Source: an uncultured Methanomassiliicoccales archaeon (GTDB lineage: Archaea > Thermoplasmatota > Thermoplasmata > Methanomassiliicoccales > Methanomethylophilaceae). From it: a stretch of DNA of 64,000 bases. Both the position numbers and the translations under genes were made by a program. How positions within the stretch are numbered: the first letter of the stretch is position 1; every line of letters begins with the position of its first letter. The stretch covers positions 94,517-158,516 of the forward strand of contig CAKUXX010000005.1 in NCBI GenBank assembly GCA_934702355.1, read 5' to 3'. The notes under the pieces were generated by a model. It did no database searches. It saw only the letters and a list, made by a program, of their open reading frames with translations, and had not been told where the DNA came from. This document shows positions 1-9,142 of this stretch, piece after piece.

Positions 1-177
1 CTGAACTTCGAGTCCAATGCGATGGTGTATTCCGACAAGATAGGTGCGGAGATGCAGGATGCGTTCATGAGGGATCTGGAATCATGCACCGAGTACACCG
101 AGGAGATGTATGCCGGCAGGACATTCATCCAGAGGCTGAAGACATCGATATCGTGGCTTGTCTCGGAACAGCTCTGA
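1..177 (+). CDS. C-terminal end of a cardiolipin synthase / phospholipase D-type protein (partial)
   Basis: The window opens inside a reading frame that runs for 58 codons to a TGA at 175-177. The fragment begins LNFESNAMVYSD and later reads RTFIQRLKTSISWLVSEQL. This resembles the last part of bacterial-type cardiolipin synthases, where the second HKD motif is followed by a strand of the type LNxExN and then a basic amphipathic tail. The HKD motifs would lie upstream of the window, so the family assignment rests only on the tail. Such enzymes condense phosphatidyl groups at the membrane. The gene ends about 140 bases before thrB. Confidence 0.6.
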   Translation: MNFESNAMVYSDKIGAEMQDAFMRDLESCTEYTEEMYAGRTFIQRLKTSISWLVSEQL

Positions 178-319
178 TGTCCGTGTTCCAACCCCGCTGT
201 CCGACCACGGACTCATTACACTTACGAAAAGGGCCCTTTTACATAATCGGGGGCATTCGAAGACCACTAGTGTTAAATCGAACGGTAAGGTACGGCCCTT
301 TATAGGAAAGCGTGAGACC

Positions 320-1252
320 ATGGCCGAGGAATGGATAAGGATCGCAGCGCCAGCCACGACATCTAACATCGGAGCAGGATTCGATGTGTTCGGACTGGCC
401 CTCAAAGAGCCCTACGACATCATCGAGGGAAGGAAGATCGAGTCAGGCATGGTGATCTCTGAGGTCACCGGCCCCGGTTCGGAGGGTATCCCGAAGGATC
501 CCGAGCAGAACTCCGTCAGCATCGCAGCCGCAGAGGTCCTCAGGAGATGCAATGCGGACTTCGGTATCGAGATAAAGATCAAGAAGGGCATCCGTCCCTG
601 CAGCGGTATCGGATCGTCCGGAGCATCCGCGGCCGGAGGTGCGTTCCTCGCACACATCCTGTGCGGCGAGAAGCTCAAGCTCAACGAGGTCGTGCTCTGC
701 GCGGCCCATGCCGAAGATGTGACATCCGGAGGATTCCACGCGGACAACGTCGCGCCCTGCGTCCTCGGAGGATTCACGATCATACGTTCTTACGAGCCTT
801 TCGAGGTCGTTTCCATCAAGCCCCACGAGAACCTCGGTATCGTGGTCGCTATGCCCGACATCATGGTCCCCACGAGGGAGTCCAGGGCCGTCCTCCCGAA
901 GGAGGTACCGATAAAGGACATGGTCTTCCACCTGGGCAACGCGGCATGCATGGCATACGCGATGCAGACCGGGGACCTCGGACTCATCGGAAGGTCCGTC
1001 CAGGATGCCGTGTTCGAGCCTGCAAGGACATGCCTGGTCCCGCACCTGAAGGACGCGGAGTCGATCGCCAAGTCGCACGGCGCGATCGCATCCTTCCTCG
1101 GAGGGTCCGGACCCTGTATTATTTCATTTTACGACAAGAGCTCCCACAGCGGCGAGGCGATCGCCGAGAGCATCCGCGAGATGTACGCGGAGCACGAGAT
1201 GGGATGCGACACCTGGATCACGGAGCCCGGCTCCGGTTGCAGGAGGATTTGA
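320..1252 (+). CDS. thrB: Homoserine kinase
   Basis: A GHMP-superfamily kinase of 310 residues that phosphorylates L-homoserine with ATP, the step before threonine synthase. The N-terminus APATTSNIGAGFDVFG is the classic ThrB opening. The glycine/serine-rich ATP loop PCSGIGSSGASAAGG sits near residues 93-107, and a C-terminal GGSGPC motif is present. The frame stays open upstream to 158, but homology begins at the ATG at 320, so I chose that start. thrC follows one base after the stop, so the two form an operon for the last two steps of threonine synthesis. The length is normal for the family. Confidence 0.95.
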   Translation: MAEEWIRIAAPATTSNIGAGFDVFGLALKEPYDIIEGRKIESGMVISEVTGPGSEGIPKDPEQNSVSIAAAEVLRRCNADFGIEIKIKKGIRPCSGIGSSGASAAGGAFLAHILCGEKLKLNEVVLCAAHAEDVTSGGFHADNVAPCVLGGFTIIRSYEPFEVVSIKPHENLGIVVAMPDIMVPTRESRAVLPKEVPIKDMVFHLGNAACMAYAMQTGDLGLIGRSVQDAVFEPARTCLVPHLKDAESIAKSHGAIASFLGGSGPCIISFYDKSSHSGEAIAESIREMYAEHEMGCDTWITEPGSGCRRI

Positions 1253-1253
1253 G

Positions 1254-2471
1254 ATGGCAGCGCACAAAGTTATCTGCTGGGATTGCGGGGTCGAGATCGA
1301 CGATCCGTTCGTCAACGTCTGCCCCAGATGCGGCGGTCTTCTGACCGTCAAGATGGACCTTGAACCTGTGAAGGAGATGAAGCCCGAGGACCTCCGTTCC
1401 GAGCCCATCGGAGTTTGGAGATACGCTCCCTTCATGCCCGTGGACCCCGCCCACAAGGTGTCGATTCAGGAAGGAGGAACACCCCTCTACCCGACCAGGG
1501 CCCTCGGTGCCGAGATCGGAGTCGAGAACACCTTCGTCAAGTTCGAGGGTCTGAACCCCACCGGATCCTTCAAGGACAGGGGAATGACCATGGGAGTCTC
1601 CCATGCCAAAGAGCTCGGTGCGAAGGTCGTCGGATGCGCCTCCACAGGAAACACATCCGCCGCACTCGCAGCATACGCCGCCAAGGCGGGCATGAAGTGC
1701 GCCGTGTTCCTTCCGTCCGGAAAGGTCGCCATGGGAAAGCTCGCACAGGCCCTGTTCTTCGGAGCCAAGGTCCTTTCCATCGACGGAAACTTCGACGATG
1801 CCCTCGCACTCGCCAGGAAGATGGCCGACGAGAGGAAGCTCTACCTCCTCAACTCGATCAACCCCTACAGGCCCGAGGGTCAGAAGTCCGTCCTGTTCGA
1901 GATCATCGACCAGCTCAGGTACGACGTCCCCGACAGGATCATCCTCCCGGTCGGCAACGCCGCCAACATCTGGGCCGTCTACAAAGCGGTCAAGGAGCTC
2001 GAGGAGGTCGGATGGATCGACAAGATCCCCATGCTCACCGGAATCCAGGCAGAGGGAGCAGCTCCCGTCGCAGCCGCATTCCACAAGCACACCGACGATT
2101 TCGTTCCCGAGAAGAACCCCGAGACCGTCGCCACCGCCATCAGGATCGGAAACCCCGTCAGCGGAAGGAAGGCCCTGAAGGCCATGTACTCCACCGGCGG
2201 ATACTGCGCCACAGTCTCCGATGAGGAGATCATCAGCGCCCAGCAACTCCTCGGAAGGAGGGAGGGTGTCTGCGTCGAGCCCGCTTCCGCGGCCTCCGTC
2301 GCAGGACTCAGGAAGCTCCGTCAGGAGGGCATCGTGGACAGGGATGAGAGGGTCGTGTGCATCTGCACAGGAAACGGTCTGAAGGACCCCGACACGATCA
2401 TCAACAACTGCGCCCCGCCCATAAAGTGCGGAAACTCCGTAGAGGACGTCGAGAGGATCCTCTCGCAGTGA
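1254..2471 (+). CDS. thrC: Threonine synthase
   Basis: A PLP enzyme of 405 residues that converts O-phosphohomoserine to threonine. An N-terminal zinc-ribbon-like segment carries Cys8, Cys11, Cys23 and Cys26, as is common in archaeal ThrC. The cofactor lysine is in NPTGSFKDRG (Lys107), and the phosphate-binding segment STGNTSAALAAY follows. It is translated directly after thrB with a one-base gap. Its TGA abuts the stop codon of hel308 on the other strand, so the two transcription units converge with no spacer and read TGATCA across the junction. Confidence 0.96.
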   Translation: MAAHKVICWDCGVEIDDPFVNVCPRCGGLLTVKMDLEPVKEMKPEDLRSEPIGVWRYAPFMPVDPAHKVSIQEGGTPLYPTRALGAEIGVENTFVKFEGLNPTGSFKDRGMTMGVSHAKELGAKVVGCASTGNTSAALAAYAAKAGMKCAVFLPSGKVAMGKLAQALFFGAKVLSIDGNFDDALALARKMADERKLYLLNSINPYRPEGQKSVLFEIIDQLRYDVPDRIILPVGNAANIWAVYKAVKELEEVGWIDKIPMLTGIQAEGAAPVAAAFHKHTDDFVPEKNPETVATAIRIGNPVSGRKALKAMYSTGGYCATVSDEEIISAQQLLGRREGVCVEPASAASVAGLRKLRQEGIVDRDERVVCICTGNGLKDPDTIINNCAPPIKCGNSVEDVERILSQ

Positions 2472-4757
2472 TCAGAAATCGAAGAGGCTGGCCTGACGAG
2501 GGCCGGTCTCTTCGGACCTTTTCTCGTTTTTATCATCTTTCGGGACTTCCTGTTCGGAGATCCCTGGTTCACCGTATGCGGCCGCCATTTCGTCCATGAG
2601 GGCCTCCTCTTCGGATGGAGACATCGATTCCCATGTCTGCTCCTGTCCGGAACCGACCTGCTGCTTCATGCTGCGGGCCAGAGCGGGTCCGATGCGGGGC
2701 ATCTTGGCAAGTACGGATTCGTCCGCGGCGATGATGTCGTCCTTGCTGCGGTATCCGGCATTGAAAAGGACCCTTGCTCTGCTCCTTCCCACGCCTCTGA
2801 GCGAGACAAGGTCCATGAGCTCCTCCTTCACACCGTATCTTATCCTGGTGGACAGGGGCCTGATCCTGCGCATCGCATCGGGGTTGAATATGTACGCAAT
2901 CTCCCCGGCGGCATAGATTATCCAATCCATGCGGTCCACCTTGGACCTGATGTCGCCTGGTCCGATGCCCATGGAATCCGTGATGGTCTCCTCGGAGACC
3001 TCGTTGATCCAATCGTCCATGAGGGTCGCTACCTTGAGGTCGCTGAGGAAGTACTCCTCACCATAGTCTTCGAGTCCTTCGGGGTCTATCAGCAGTTTTC
3101 CGTCAAGGGAGTCCCAAAGGTCGTTCAGACGCTGCTGGTCGCTCTTCTTGGGGTACATTCCCGTGACATCGGGGGTCATCGCGGCGGCGACGAGGATCTG
3201 CATGGCATCGGTCTGCTCGTCGATCTTCATGACCGCATCCCTGAGCATGGATGCGGTGACAGGATCTATGTAGAGGTCGGAGACCCTCTTCCCGAAAGGA
3301 AGGATCTCCAGACTGTCGCCGCGGCTGCGGATCATCTTCTCCTTGGACAGGAAATCCACGACATCACCGATCACGGTCTCGATACCGAACATGTTGGATG
3401 TGTGTCCGAAGAACGTGTCACGCATAAAATCGACCAGTCCGTCTTCGGAATCGGCATCGCCCGTGGCGATTATTCCGAGGATGTGGCTTCTGAGCACCCT
3501 TTCCTGGAAGAGCTTGGAGGTCAGTTTCTCGGCGTCATGGTCGACATAGTCGGTCATCAGGTGCTCGGAGTCGCGGTCGTTCTTGGCGACCAGGATGGCC
3601 TCTCCGTACGGGTCGTACCCGGGCCTTCCGGCGCGTCCGCACATCTGCTTCACTTCCATGACGGCAATCGGACGGTTGCCTCCCTCCTCGAAGCGCGAGG
3701 TGTCCCTGACGATCACCCTTCTGGCGGGCAGGTTGATGCCCGCTGCCAACGTGGGCGTCGCGACTATCACCTTTATGTCGCCCGATCTGAAGGAATCCTC
3801 GACGTACTTCCTCTGTCTGTACGTGAGTCCGGCGTTGTGGAATGCGGTTCCCTTGGAAACACAGCCTGCCAGCTTCCTGCCGGTGGCGGTGGATTCCGAA
3901 TCCCCTTCCAGAAGGGACTCGTCCTGGTTGCTGAGGGTCCTGCTCATGAGCGGTGCGGTGAGCGATGACAGTCTCACGGCCTCCGCCTCGGTGGACCTCC
4001 TGGAGTTGACGAACACCATGCATTGCCCTCCGTCGGAGAGGGCCTGCGCCACAAGGGATGAGACGGAATCCCCGTTCTCCTCGACCTTGCGTTCGGTGCG
4101 GTCGCCGAATGTTATCGTATCCTTGAGGAACACACCCTCTTTCAGAGGGACGGGACGCCAGTCGCTCCTGACCAGCTTGGCATGGAGCCAATCCGCCAGG
4201 TCCGAGGCGTTGGATATGGTGGCCGACAGTGCGATGACCTGAAGGTCGGGGATCCTGCGCATCATCTTGGTGAGGATCACCTCCAGTGTGGGTCCGCGGC
4301 CTGGATCGTGGATCATGTGGATCTCGTCGGCGATCACAAGCCTGACATCGTCTATCCACGGGCTGCCGTGGCGTATCAGGGAATCGGCCTTCTCGGAGGT
4401 GGCCACGACTATGTCGGCATCCTTGATGCCCTTCTCCTCCGAATCGAGGTCCCCTGTGCTCATGTGCACCTTTATTCCGAGATGCTGGAATCTCAGGAAA
4501 TCATCCCTCTTCTCCGATGCCAGGGCCTTAAGCGGCACGATGTAAAGCACCCTGCCGACCTTGTTCACCAGGGTCTTCAGCGCAGCGGCGTATCCGATAA
4601 GCGATTTCCCGCTGGCGGTGGGGATGGCGGCTACGAGGTTCCTTCCCTCCAAAGCGATGGGTATGGCCTCTGCCTGCGGCGGATGGAGCACCCTGAACCC
4701 TTCGTTCTGAAGGGCTTCGACGACAACGTCCGGGATATCAAGCTCGTCCACCCGCAT
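2472..4757 (-). CDS. hel308: Hel308 family ATP-dependent DNA helicase
   Basis: A Ski2-like superfamily 2 helicase of 761 residues, thought to act at stalled or forked DNA in archaea. The Q-motif region is followed by Walker A AIPTASGKS (44-52), the DEIH box (144-147), SAT, and a second RecA domain with ATPTLAAGINLPARR and QMCGRAGRPG. A helix-hairpin-helix type segment (LRGVGRSRARVLFNAG) lies near the end. The last seven residues, QASLFDF, fit a PCNA-interacting PIP box, separated from the helicase core by a charged tail. It converges on thrC and diverges from a secreted protein gene. Confidence 0.95.
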   Translation of the reverse strand: MRVDELDIPDVVVEALQNEGFRVLHPPQAEAIPIALEGRNLVAAIPTASGKSLIGYAAALKTLVNKVGRVLYIVPLKALASEKRDDFLRFQHLGIKVHMSTGDLDSEEKGIKDADIVVATSEKADSLIRHGSPWIDDVRLVIADEIHMIHDPGRGPTLEVILTKMMRRIPDLQVIALSATISNASDLADWLHAKLVRSDWRPVPLKEGVFLKDTITFGDRTERKVEENGDSVSSLVAQALSDGGQCMVFVNSRRSTEAEAVRLSSLTAPLMSRTLSNQDESLLEGDSESTATGRKLAGCVSKGTAFHNAGLTYRQRKYVEDSFRSGDIKVIVATPTLAAGINLPARRVIVRDTSRFEEGGNRPIAVMEVKQMCGRAGRPGYDPYGEAILVAKNDRDSEHLMTDYVDHDAEKLTSKLFQERVLRSHILGIIATGDADSEDGLVDFMRDTFFGHTSNMFGIETVIGDVVDFLSKEKMIRSRGDSLEILPFGKRVSDLYIDPVTASMLRDAVMKIDEQTDAMQILVAAAMTPDVTGMYPKKSDQQRLNDLWDSLDGKLLIDPEGLEDYGEEYFLSDLKVATLMDDWINEVSEETITDSMGIGPGDIRSKVDRMDWIIYAAGEIAYIFNPDAMRRIRPLSTRIRYGVKEELMDLVSLRGVGRSRARVLFNAGYRSKDDIIAADESVLAKMPRIGPALARSMKQQVGSGQEQTWESMSPSEEEALMDEMAAAYGEPGISEQEVPKDDKNEKRSEETGPRQASLFDF

Positions 4758-4859
4758 GGCCGAGAGTACATTGGGGATGTTGATAACCCTTGCGAGGACG
4801 CGGTCTGTCCGAAGGAAGCATAGTCAGCCTTAAGAATGGGGGCGGATAATGGGCTGGCG

Positions 4860-5918
4860 ATGAGAACGAAGAGCGCCGCATTGCTGGCAGTCACATGTCT
4901 TGTGGCGATCGTCTGCGTCCCGTTTGTCACCGACCCTGTTTCAGGATCGACCGGCGGATACGATTCGCAGCTCGATGCCAATGGACAGCAGATATACGAG
5001 GAGGTACTCTCCCGTGTGTCGTCGGGTCTCGCAGACCCCACGGAAACGATCGACATCTCGATCGATTTCAACAGGATCGTGGCCATGGACTCCAACGAGG
5101 ACGTGACCGCCTACATCGAGAGGATAACGTCGGAAGCGCTCTTCGCAGCATATTATTCGCAGCCCATGGCCGTTTGGCTCTGGGACCTGCCCGTCGTACA
5201 GCCTGAGTTGACCACTGCCGTCAACCTGCTCAAGATAACATCCGTGGACGATCCCTCGGACGTCAAGGGATACTTCTCCCCCAAGTCCGTGTCGTTCACC
5301 CTCACCGTTCCCGAGGACATGAAGCAGGATCTGAAGACGAAGATCGGAAAGGTCACCTCGGCGATCATGAATGTCTCGGGGGATGTGCCCTCTGTAGTGA
5401 AGGCGATATCCGGCGATCTGAGGAACATCTCCCAGAAGGACGATGCCGAAGGGGAGATCAGCAACGTTTACGACGCGCTCGTCGACAGGAAATCCTCATC
5501 CGCAGGGATCGCGGCGGCATTCACGCTGGTGGCCAAGAGCAACGGTCTGAACGCGCTCACCGTCTGCGGCACCACCGGATCCGACAAGGAGAAGGTCGGA
5601 TACTGGAACATCGTCGATTTCGACGGCGGATGGTACGGCGTGGACGTCACCATATACGACGGAAAGGACAAATCTCCGATAATGGCGGGCTACAACACGA
5701 AGATCGTCATGGGGGACGGGACCTACTATGAGAGGTTCGGTTCCACCCACATCGCGGGCGACGGTCATCTGAACCAGATGGAGATCGTACGCAACGGATA
5801 TTCGTGGCCCGATGACAGGGGCATATTCGAGAAGTGGGGCAATCAGATCTTCATGGTCATCATAGTCGCCATGATGCTGGGTGCCATCGTATACGCCCTC
5901 AAGAAGGATATCGTCTGA
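4860..5918 (+). CDS. Secreted, C-terminally membrane-anchored protein with a degenerate transglutaminase-like domain
   Basis: A protein of 352 residues. From the ATG at 4860 it has a basic start (MRTK), a hydrophobic signal segment of about 18 residues, then a long extracellular part and one C-terminal membrane helix (about residues 327-347) ending in ALKKDIV. The region around residues 205-265 has the layout of a transglutaminase-like domain, with AAAFTLVAKSNGLNALTV followed by GYWNIVDFDGGWYGVDVT. The usual catalytic Cys is replaced by Ser/Ala and the His of HxWN by Tyr. Only the Asp of VDVT remains, so it is probably not an active enzyme. No operon partner is evident; lonB follows after 70 bases with its own promoter. 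Confidence 0.65.
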   Translation: MRTKSAALLAVTCLVAIVCVPFVTDPVSGSTGGYDSQLDANGQQIYEEVLSRVSSGLADPTETIDISIDFNRIVAMDSNEDVTAYIERITSEALFAAYYSQPMAVWLWDLPVVQPELTTAVNLLKITSVDDPSDVKGYFSPKSVSFTLTVPEDMKQDLKTKIGKVTSAIMNVSGDVPSVVKAISGDLRNISQKDDAEGEISNVYDALVDRKSSSAGIAAAFTLVAKSNGLNALTVCGTTGSDKEKVGYWNIVDFDGGWYGVDVTIYDGKDKSPIMAGYNTKIVMGDGTYYERFGSTHIAGDGHLNQMEIVRNGYSWPDDRGIFEKWGNQIFMVIIVAMMLGAIVYALKKDIV

Positions 5919-5941
5919 TTATCCGAAGGACGGCCAATCAA

Positions 5942-5972
5942 TTTAATATACATCGACAAATAGTCGAAATCT
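5942..5972 (+). promoter_or_regulatory. Archaeal promoter of lonB
   Basis: A TATA-like element, TTTAATATA at 5942-5950, lies so that transcription would start near 5972. The GGGG of a ribosome site follows, then the lonB ATG at 5989. Confidence 0.5.
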
Positions 5973-5988
5973 CGAAAATGGGGGAAAC

Positions 5989-8004
5989 ATGACAGACAAG
6001 AAGGATGTGAAGGTTTCCGAACTCTCCGTGGAGGAGTGGGCGGACGAACAGAGCTTCACCACCACAGAGGAGATCAAGATACCCGATATGATGGCCGACC
6101 GTGTCATCGGTCAGGACGATGCCGTCGCAGTCATGCGCAAGGCCGCATCGCAGAAGAGGCACGTCATGCTCATCGGGGAGCCCGGAACAGGAAAGTCGAT
6201 GCTCGCCAATTCCATGGTCGAGTACCTTCCCAAGGAGGATCTCCAGGACATAGTGGCATACCATAATCCGGACGATTTCAACGAGCCCCGCATCAGGGTG
6301 TTCCCTGCAGGCAAGGGTAAGGCCGTCGTCTCGGAGCAGAAGGCCATCGCGGCACAGCAGAGGAATCAGAAGAACTCCATGTACATCTACATCTGCATGG
6401 GTCTGATCGTCCTCGGTCTCGCAGGTGCGTTGCTCCTCGGCAATTTCACGATTGCATGGATCGCCATCCTCGGTGCGATGCTGGTCGTCATGCTGTTCAG
6501 GACACCCGGTCAGCAGAGGACGGAGACGGCTATCATACCGAAGCTCCTTGTCGGTCACGATCCGGGCGAGGTACCCCCGTTCGTCGATTCAACCGGAACC
6601 CACGCAGGTGCGCTCCTCGGTGATGTCAGGCACGATCCCTTCCAGTCCGGAGGTCTCGAGACCCCGTCCCACGACAGGCTCGAGGCAGGGGACATCCACA
6701 AGGCCAACAAGGGAGTCCTGTACATCGATGAGATCAACCTCCTGAAGATGGAGTCGCAGCAGGCGCTGCTCACCGCCATGCAGGAGAAGAAGATGTCCAT
6801 CACAGGACAGTCCGAGCGCTCCTCCGGAGCACTGGTCAAGTCTGAGCCCGTTCCGTGCGACTTCATCCTGGTCTGCGCAGGCAACATGGATGCCATCCAG
6901 GGGATGCATCCCGCCCTCAGGTCCAGGATAAGGGGATACGGTTACGAGGTCTACATGCGCAACACCATGCCCGACACCGACGAGAACCGCGAGTGCATCG
7001 CACGTTTCGTCGCCCAGGAGGTCAGGAAGGACGGTAAGATCCCTCATTTCGACAAATACGCCGTCGCCGAGATCCTCAGGGAGGCGCAGCGCCGTTCCGG
7101 AAGGAAGGGAGAGCTCACACTCAGGATGAGGGAGCTCGGAGGACTCATAAGGGTCTCCGGTGACATGGCTGTCGGAAGGAACTCCAAGGTCGTCACGGCA
7201 GACGATGTCATCACAGCCAGGAGGACCGCGCGCAGCCTCGAGCAGCAGATCGCCGACAGGTACATCGAGTCCAGCAAGGCCTACGAGATGTTCAACACGT
7301 CCGGACAGGCCGTCGGAATGATCAACGGTCTCGCCGCGCTCAACGCGAGCTCCAACATGGCCGAGTACTCCGGAATCGTGCTTCCGATCGTTGCGGAAGT
7401 GTCCCCGTCCCAGGTTAAGAAGGGCGGACACATCGTCGCAACAGGACAGCTCGGAACGATCGCCAAGGAGGCTGTGGACAACATCTCCGCGGTCATCAAG
7501 AAGTACACGATGACCAACCTCTCCGACAGCGACATCCACCTGCAGTACATCGGTACCTACGACGGTGTCGAGGGAGATTCCGCATCCATCACCATGGCAA
7601 CGGTCATAATCTCCGCACTCGAGGGCATCCCGATACGCCAGGACCTCGCTATGACAGGTTCACTGAGCGTCAGGGGAAAGGTCCTCCCCGTCGGCGGAGT
7701 CACCGCCAAGCTGGAGGCGGCCGCGGCATCGGGCATCAAGATCGCTCTGATCCCCGAGGCCAACGCAAAGGACGTCATGATCGAGGGCAGGTTCTACGAG
7801 ACCATGGACATCTACACGGTGGAGAACCTCCGCGATGTCTTCGAGTACGCCTTCGTCGACTGTCCCATGAAGCAGCAGTACATGGACAAGCTCTTGCCCC
7901 TCACAGAGGGCGGCGTCTCGTCCGTGAAGAAGATCGAGCCCCCGGTGCAACACGTGTACCACACCGAGACCGTGCAGCCCGAGGCCGAGCCTGCCGCAGA
8001 ATGA
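5989..8004 (+). CDS. lonB: Archaeal LonB, membrane-anchored ATP-dependent protease
   Basis: A protein of 671 residues carrying AAA+ and Lon protease domains in one chain. It is the main energy-dependent membrane protease of archaea, facing the cytoplasm. Walker A is GEPGTGKS (63-70) and Walker B is GVLYIDEIN (242-250). Two membrane segments (about 131-151 and 153-170) are inserted in the AAA+ domain, which is diagnostic of LonB. The proteolytic dyad is Ser531 in EGDSAS and Lys574 in [10 protein letters not shown]. The ATG at 5989 follows a GGGG ribosome site. A strong hairpin terminator sits directly after the stop. Confidence 0.97.
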   Translation: MTDKKDVKVSELSVEEWADEQSFTTTEEIKIPDMMADRVIGQDDAVAVMRKAASQKRHVMLIGEPGTGKSMLANSMVEYLPKEDLQDIVAYHNPDDFNEPRIRVFPAGKGKAVVSEQKAIAAQQRNQKNSMYIYICMGLIVLGLAGALLLGNFTIAWIAILGAMLVVMLFRTPGQQRTETAIIPKLLVGHDPGEVPPFVDSTGTHAGALLGDVRHDPFQSGGLETPSHDRLEAGDIHKANKGVLYIDEINLLKMESQQALLTAMQEKKMSITGQSERSSGALVKSEPVPCDFILVCAGNMDAIQGMHPALRSRIRGYGYEVYMRNTMPDTDENRECIARFVAQEVRKDGKIPHFDKYAVAEILREAQRRSGRKGELTLRMRELGGLIRVSGDMAVGRNSKVVTADDVITARRTARSLEQQIADRYIESSKAYEMFNTSGQAVGMINGLAALNASSNMAEYSGIVLPIVAEVSPSQVKKGGHIVATGQLGTIAKEAVDNISAVIKKYTMTNLSDSDIHLQYIGTYDGVEGDSASITMATVIISALEGIPIRQDLAMTGSLSVRGKVLPVGGVTAKLEAAAASGIKIALIPEANAKDVMIEGRFYETMDIYTVENLRDVFEYAFVDCPMKQQYMDKLLPLTEGGVSSVKKIEPPVQHVYHTETVQPEAEPAAE

Positions 8005-8007
8005 AAC

Positions 8008-8026
8008 GAAGGGGCATGTCCCCTTC
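8008..8026 (+). terminator. Hairpin terminator after lonB
   Basis: The inverted repeat GAAGGGG / CCCCTTC with a short loop starts four bases after the lonB stop and is followed by a pyrimidine-rich, T-rich run. The T-run also merges into the TATA element TTTTATACA (about 8036-8044) of nadM. Confidence 0.7.
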
Positions 8027-8064
8027 TCCTTTCCTTTTTATACAATCCTCTGTTATGTTCATGC

Positions 8065-8607
8065 ATGGGCATGGACGAGTATTCCGAGCATTCACTGGTG
8101 ATTGGCCGGTTCCAACCGCTTCACAACGGTCATATGGAGGTCCTCAGGAAATGTTCCGAGGAATCCGAGCATCTAATCGTCGCGATAGGCAGCGCCCAGT
8201 GCTCCCACGATCCCGGGAACCCGTTCACCGCAGGCGAGAGGTACAGGATGATATCCGACTCGCTGAAGGATGAGGGGATCGAGAGCTTCAGCATAGTCCC
8301 CGTGGAGGATCTGAACAGATATTCCGTATGGGTCGCCCATGTCGTCTCCATGGTCCCGCCGTTCGGCAGGGTCTACAGCAACAACCCGATGACCCGCCGT
8401 CTGTTTCTGGAAGCGGGCTTCGAGGTCCGCAAATCACCGCTCTACAACCGTTCCGTGTATTCTGGTACGGAGGTCCGCCGCAGGATGGTCGCCGGAGAGG
8501 AATGGAGGCCGCTCGTACCCGCGGCAGTCGCAGACGTCATCGATTCCATCGACGGGGTCGGAAGGCTCAGGGACATATCGGAGGGTTCCAGCGGTGCACC
8601 GCTGTGA
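8065..8607 (+). CDS. nadM: Archaeal nicotinamide-nucleotide adenylyltransferase
   Basis: A nucleotidyltransferase of 180 residues that joins NMN (or nicotinate mononucleotide) to AMP, giving NAD or its deamido form. The family fingerprint GRFQPLHNGH is at residues 14-23, and the second nucleotide-binding motif is SVYSGTEVRRRM in the C-terminal third. An alternative ATG two codons in (8071) fits the spacing from the TATA element at about 8036-8044 slightly better and would be almost leaderless. The gene overlaps the next one, pncC, by 14 bases, linking NAD synthesis to NMN deamidation. Confidence 0.93.
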   Translation: MGMDEYSEHSLVIGRFQPLHNGHMEVLRKCSEESEHLIVAIGSAQCSHDPGNPFTAGERYRMISDSLKDEGIESFSIVPVEDLNRYSVWVAHVVSMVPPFGRVYSNNPMTRRLFLEAGFEVRKSPLYNRSVYSGTEVRRRMVAGEEWRPLVPAAVADVIDSIDGVGRLRDISEGSSGAPL

Positions 8608-9070
8608 GGATCTCGCCGAGATCGCCCTCGGGAAGGGCGTCACAATTTCCTGTGCGGAGTCGTGCACCGGAGGTCTGATCGGTGCGGCGATAACCGAGCT
8701 TCCGGGTTCTTCCACATATTTCCTGGGAAGCGCGGTCACATACTCCAACGATGCCAAAATGTCGATCCTCGGAGTGGAGGGAGACGTCCTTGCGGAACAC
8801 GGGGCGGTAAGCGACGAGGTCGCCCGCCAGATGGCCCTGGGGGCCTGCAGGGTGTTCTCTTCGGACTATTCCGTGGCTGTCACGGGCATCGCAGGTCCGG
8901 GAGGAGCGACGGATACGAAGCCGGTCGGTCTCGTGTACATCGCGGTATCCGACGGATCCCGCTGTGTGTCCACACGCAATGTGTTCACCGGTGACAGGGG
9001 CAGCGTCCGTTCCGAGACGGTGGATCAGGCCATCGGGCTTCTGACCGACATGATATCGGGTCGCCTCTGA
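8594..9070 (+). CDS. pncC: Nicotinamide-nucleotide amidase (CinA C-terminal domain family)
   Basis: A stand-alone CinA C-terminal domain of 158 residues. This family hydrolyses NMN to nicotinate mononucleotide and ammonia. The conserved opening CAESCTGGLIG (20-30) and the TGIAGPGG motif are both present. The start is a GTG that overlaps the end of nadM by 14 bases, so translation is probably coupled. There is no N-terminal COG1058 domain, unlike full bacterial CinA. The pair suggests pyridine-nucleotide recycling; the overlap is visible and the pathway link is inferred. Confidence 0.9.
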   Translation: MHRCEDLAEIALGKGVTISCAESCTGGLIGAAITELPGSSTYFLGSAVTYSNDAKMSILGVEGDVLAEHGAVSDEVARQMALGACRVFSSDYSVAVTGIAGPGGATDTKPVGLVYIAVSDGSRCVSTRNVFTGDRGSVRSETVDQAIGLLTDMISGRL

Positions 9071-9142
9071 ACATCATCATGCAGTGACTCCGAGTTGCGG
9101 TCGTCGGAGAAAGACATATAGACGATGTGCATTCGAGTGTTC

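Noticed and set aside
443..1078. Long antisense frames opposite thrB, thrC, lonB, hem and cfb genes
   Set aside because: They come from high-GC codon use on the coding strand, lack homology and ribosome sites, and overlap well-supported genes.
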